This document shows positions 13,670 to 14,730 of a DNA stretch of 14,730 bases, piece by piece. The translations under genes and the position numbers were made by a program. Positions within the stretch are counted from its first letter, which is position 1. Each line of letters opens with the position of its first letter. Where the stretch lies: positions 1-14,730 of the forward strand of contig JBBPIJ010000027.1 in NCBI GenBank assembly GCA_038040395.1, in the 5' to 3' direction. Source of the stretch: VAXT01 sp038040395. GTDB lineage: Bacteria; Actinomycetota; Thermoleophilia; Gaiellales; Gaiellaceae. The notes below the pieces were generated by a model. It saw nothing but the letters and a program-made list of their open reading frames with translations. It was not told where the DNA came from and made no database searches.

Positions 13670-14730
13670 TTGACGGAGCTCGCCGAGCACACCCACCACG
13701 CACCACCGGCGCCGACCGGCTGGCGGCGGGCGCTCGCGCCGGGGTGGCTGCGCGTGCCGTGGATGACCGCGCTCTTTTTCGGCATCGGATTCGGGATCGT
13801 CGTCGGCCTTCGGGCCCTGGCCGGCTGGGACCCGGTTTTCGACTGGCTGATCATCGTCACCGTGGCCGCGCTGATCATGGCGCCGGTCGGCTTCCTCGCC
13901 GGGATCGGAACCTTCGACTACTGGGTCAAGTACTGCCTCGGCCACCCGACCGAGCCCGAGGACCACTCCGGCCATGGCGCGCGCAGCTGGCGGGACTACT
14001 TCCGGGTCAACACCGACCACAAGGTGATCGGCGTCCAGTACGTCACCACGACGATCTTCTTCTTCCTCGCCGGTGGCCTCATGGCGATGATCTTCCGCGC
14101 CGAGCTGGCCAAGCCGGGGATGCAGTTCCTGGACAACCAGGAGTACAACGGCCTGATTTCGGTCCACGCGTCGCTGATGATCTTCCTGTTCGTGATCCCG
14201 GCCTTCGCAGGTCTCGCGAACTTCGTCATCCCGCTGATGATCGGCGCGCCGGACATGGCGTTTCCGCGCTTGAACGCGCTCTCCTTCTGGCTGCTGCCGA
14301 TCGCCGGGATCATGATGCTCTCGAGCGTCGCCGTCCCCGGCGGAGCCTTCGGCGCGGGGTGGACGGGCTATGCGCCGCTGTCGGTCGTGGGGACGGACGG
14401 CAATGTGTGGTTCAACATGGGCGTCCAGTGGGCCGGTGCGTCCTCGATCATGACCGCCCTCAACTTCCTGGTCACGATCATCACCATGCGTGCGCCAGGG
14501 ATGACCTTCTGGCGCATGCCGCTGCTCGTCTGGGCGAACTTCACGACGTCACTGCTCGTCGTGCTGGCGACGCCTTTCATCGCCGGCTCGCAGTTCTTCG
14601 TCATGTTCGACCGCCTCATGCACACGAACTTCTTCGACTTCCACGAGGGCGGCTACGTCCTGGGCTACCAGCACATCTTCTGGTTCTACTCGCACCCGGC
14701 GGTCTACATCATGATGCTGCCCGGCTTCGG
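13670..14730 (+). CDS. ctaD: Cytochrome c oxidase subunit I, A2-type (3' part missing)
   Basis: The first 353 residues of the haem-copper oxidase catalytic subunit, cut by the right edge. Read from a TTG at 13670; no ATG fits, and the reading frame is open from there. The standard core starts at NTDHKVIGVQY (114-124). It continues with the haem-a His (H166, LISVHASLMIF), ANFVIPLMIGAPDMAFPRLN (the D-channel Asn/Asp segment) and YSHPAVYIMMLPGF, with CuB ligand H342 and the cross-linking Tyr346. Where A1 oxidases have HPEVY, this protein has YSHPAVY (A344), the mark of the A2 subfamily. Before the core there is an extension of about 110 residues with two extra membrane helices (about 33-52 and 58-80) and a His-rich start. 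It lies seven bases after the subunit II stop, in the same operon. Confidence 0.95.
   Translation, partial: MTELAEHTHHAPPAPTGWRRALAPGWLRVPWMTALFFGIGFGIVVGLRALAGWDPVFDWLIIVTVAALIMAPVGFLAGIGTFDYWVKYCLGHPTEPEDHSGHGARSWRDYFRVNTDHKVIGVQYVTTTIFFFLAGGLMAMIFRAELAKPGMQFLDNQEYNGLISVHASLMIFLFVIPAFAGLANFVIPLMIGAPDMAFPRLNALSFWLLPIAGIMMLSSVAVPGGAFGAGWTGYAPLSVVGTDGNVWFNMGVQWAGASSIMTALNFLVTIITMRAPGMTFWRMPLLVWANFTTSLLVVLATPFIAGSQFFVMFDRLMHTNFFDFHEGGYVLGYQHIFWFYSHPAVYIMMLPGF

Noticed and set aside
12784..13878. Minus-strand ORF of 364 residues opposite oxidase subunit II.
   Set aside because: His/Arg/Asp-rich composition with no motif, lying opposite an intact CuA subunit and overlapping the DUF6458-like gene and its good ribosome binding site.

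Overview
This window is GC-rich bacterial chromosome that reads like an actinobacterium, probably of the Thermoleophilia/Gaiellales type. That placement is inferred from several features together: many GTG and TTG starts, a DUF6458-type small membrane protein, a SpoIID protein whose GWGHG motif is N-terminal, a PknB-like receptor kinase, and an A2-type cytochrome oxidase. Genes are closely packed. I see no mobile element, prophage, CRISPR array or rRNA. The only RNA gene is a tRNA-Lys(CTT).

Layout. (1) 1-1964, minus strand: a transmembrane Ser/Thr kinase with an outside TPR-like domain, followed by the start of a dTDP-glucose 4,6-dehydratase-type gene that runs off the left edge. (2) 2150-5448, plus strand: a translationally coupled pair, a secreted SpoIID/LytB-domain protein and a secreted subtilisin-like protease. 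(3) 5396-9267, minus strand: an exported SGNH-like protein, then three tightly coupled nucleotide-sugar genes: a UDP-sugar 6-dehydrogenase (WbpA-like), a Gfo/Idh oxidoreductase (WbpB-like) and a left-handed beta-helix N-acetyltransferase (WbpD-like). These would carry out part of the route to a 2,3-diacetamido uronic acid. (4) 9327-9496: tRNA-Lys with its own -10 box and a series of three hairpins downstream. (5) 9520-11535, minus strand: a polytopic membrane protein with both a GGDEF and an HD-GYP domain (c-di-GMP turnover). It is divergent from (6) 11697-12560, plus strand: a secreted M23 endopeptidase with two peptidoglycan-binding domains. The region between them holds an unusual set of overlapping inverted repeats. 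(7) 12621-12851, minus strand: a DUF6458-like membrane protein that converges on the M23 gene across a strong terminator hairpin. (8) 12940-14730, plus strand: cytochrome c oxidase subunit II, then subunit I, cut by the right edge.

The common theme of regions 1-6 is the cell envelope: nucleotide sugars for surface polysaccharide, two kinds of peptidoglycan hydrolase, a secreted protease and two signalling proteins. I found no clear multi-gene system that lies outside known families. The oddities worth checking are an Asp-to-Cys change in the dehydratase catalytic triad, the GGDEF/HD-GYP protein that lacks an I-site and one paired His, the alternating hairpins upstream of the M23 gene, and a two-helix N-terminal extension on oxidase subunit I.
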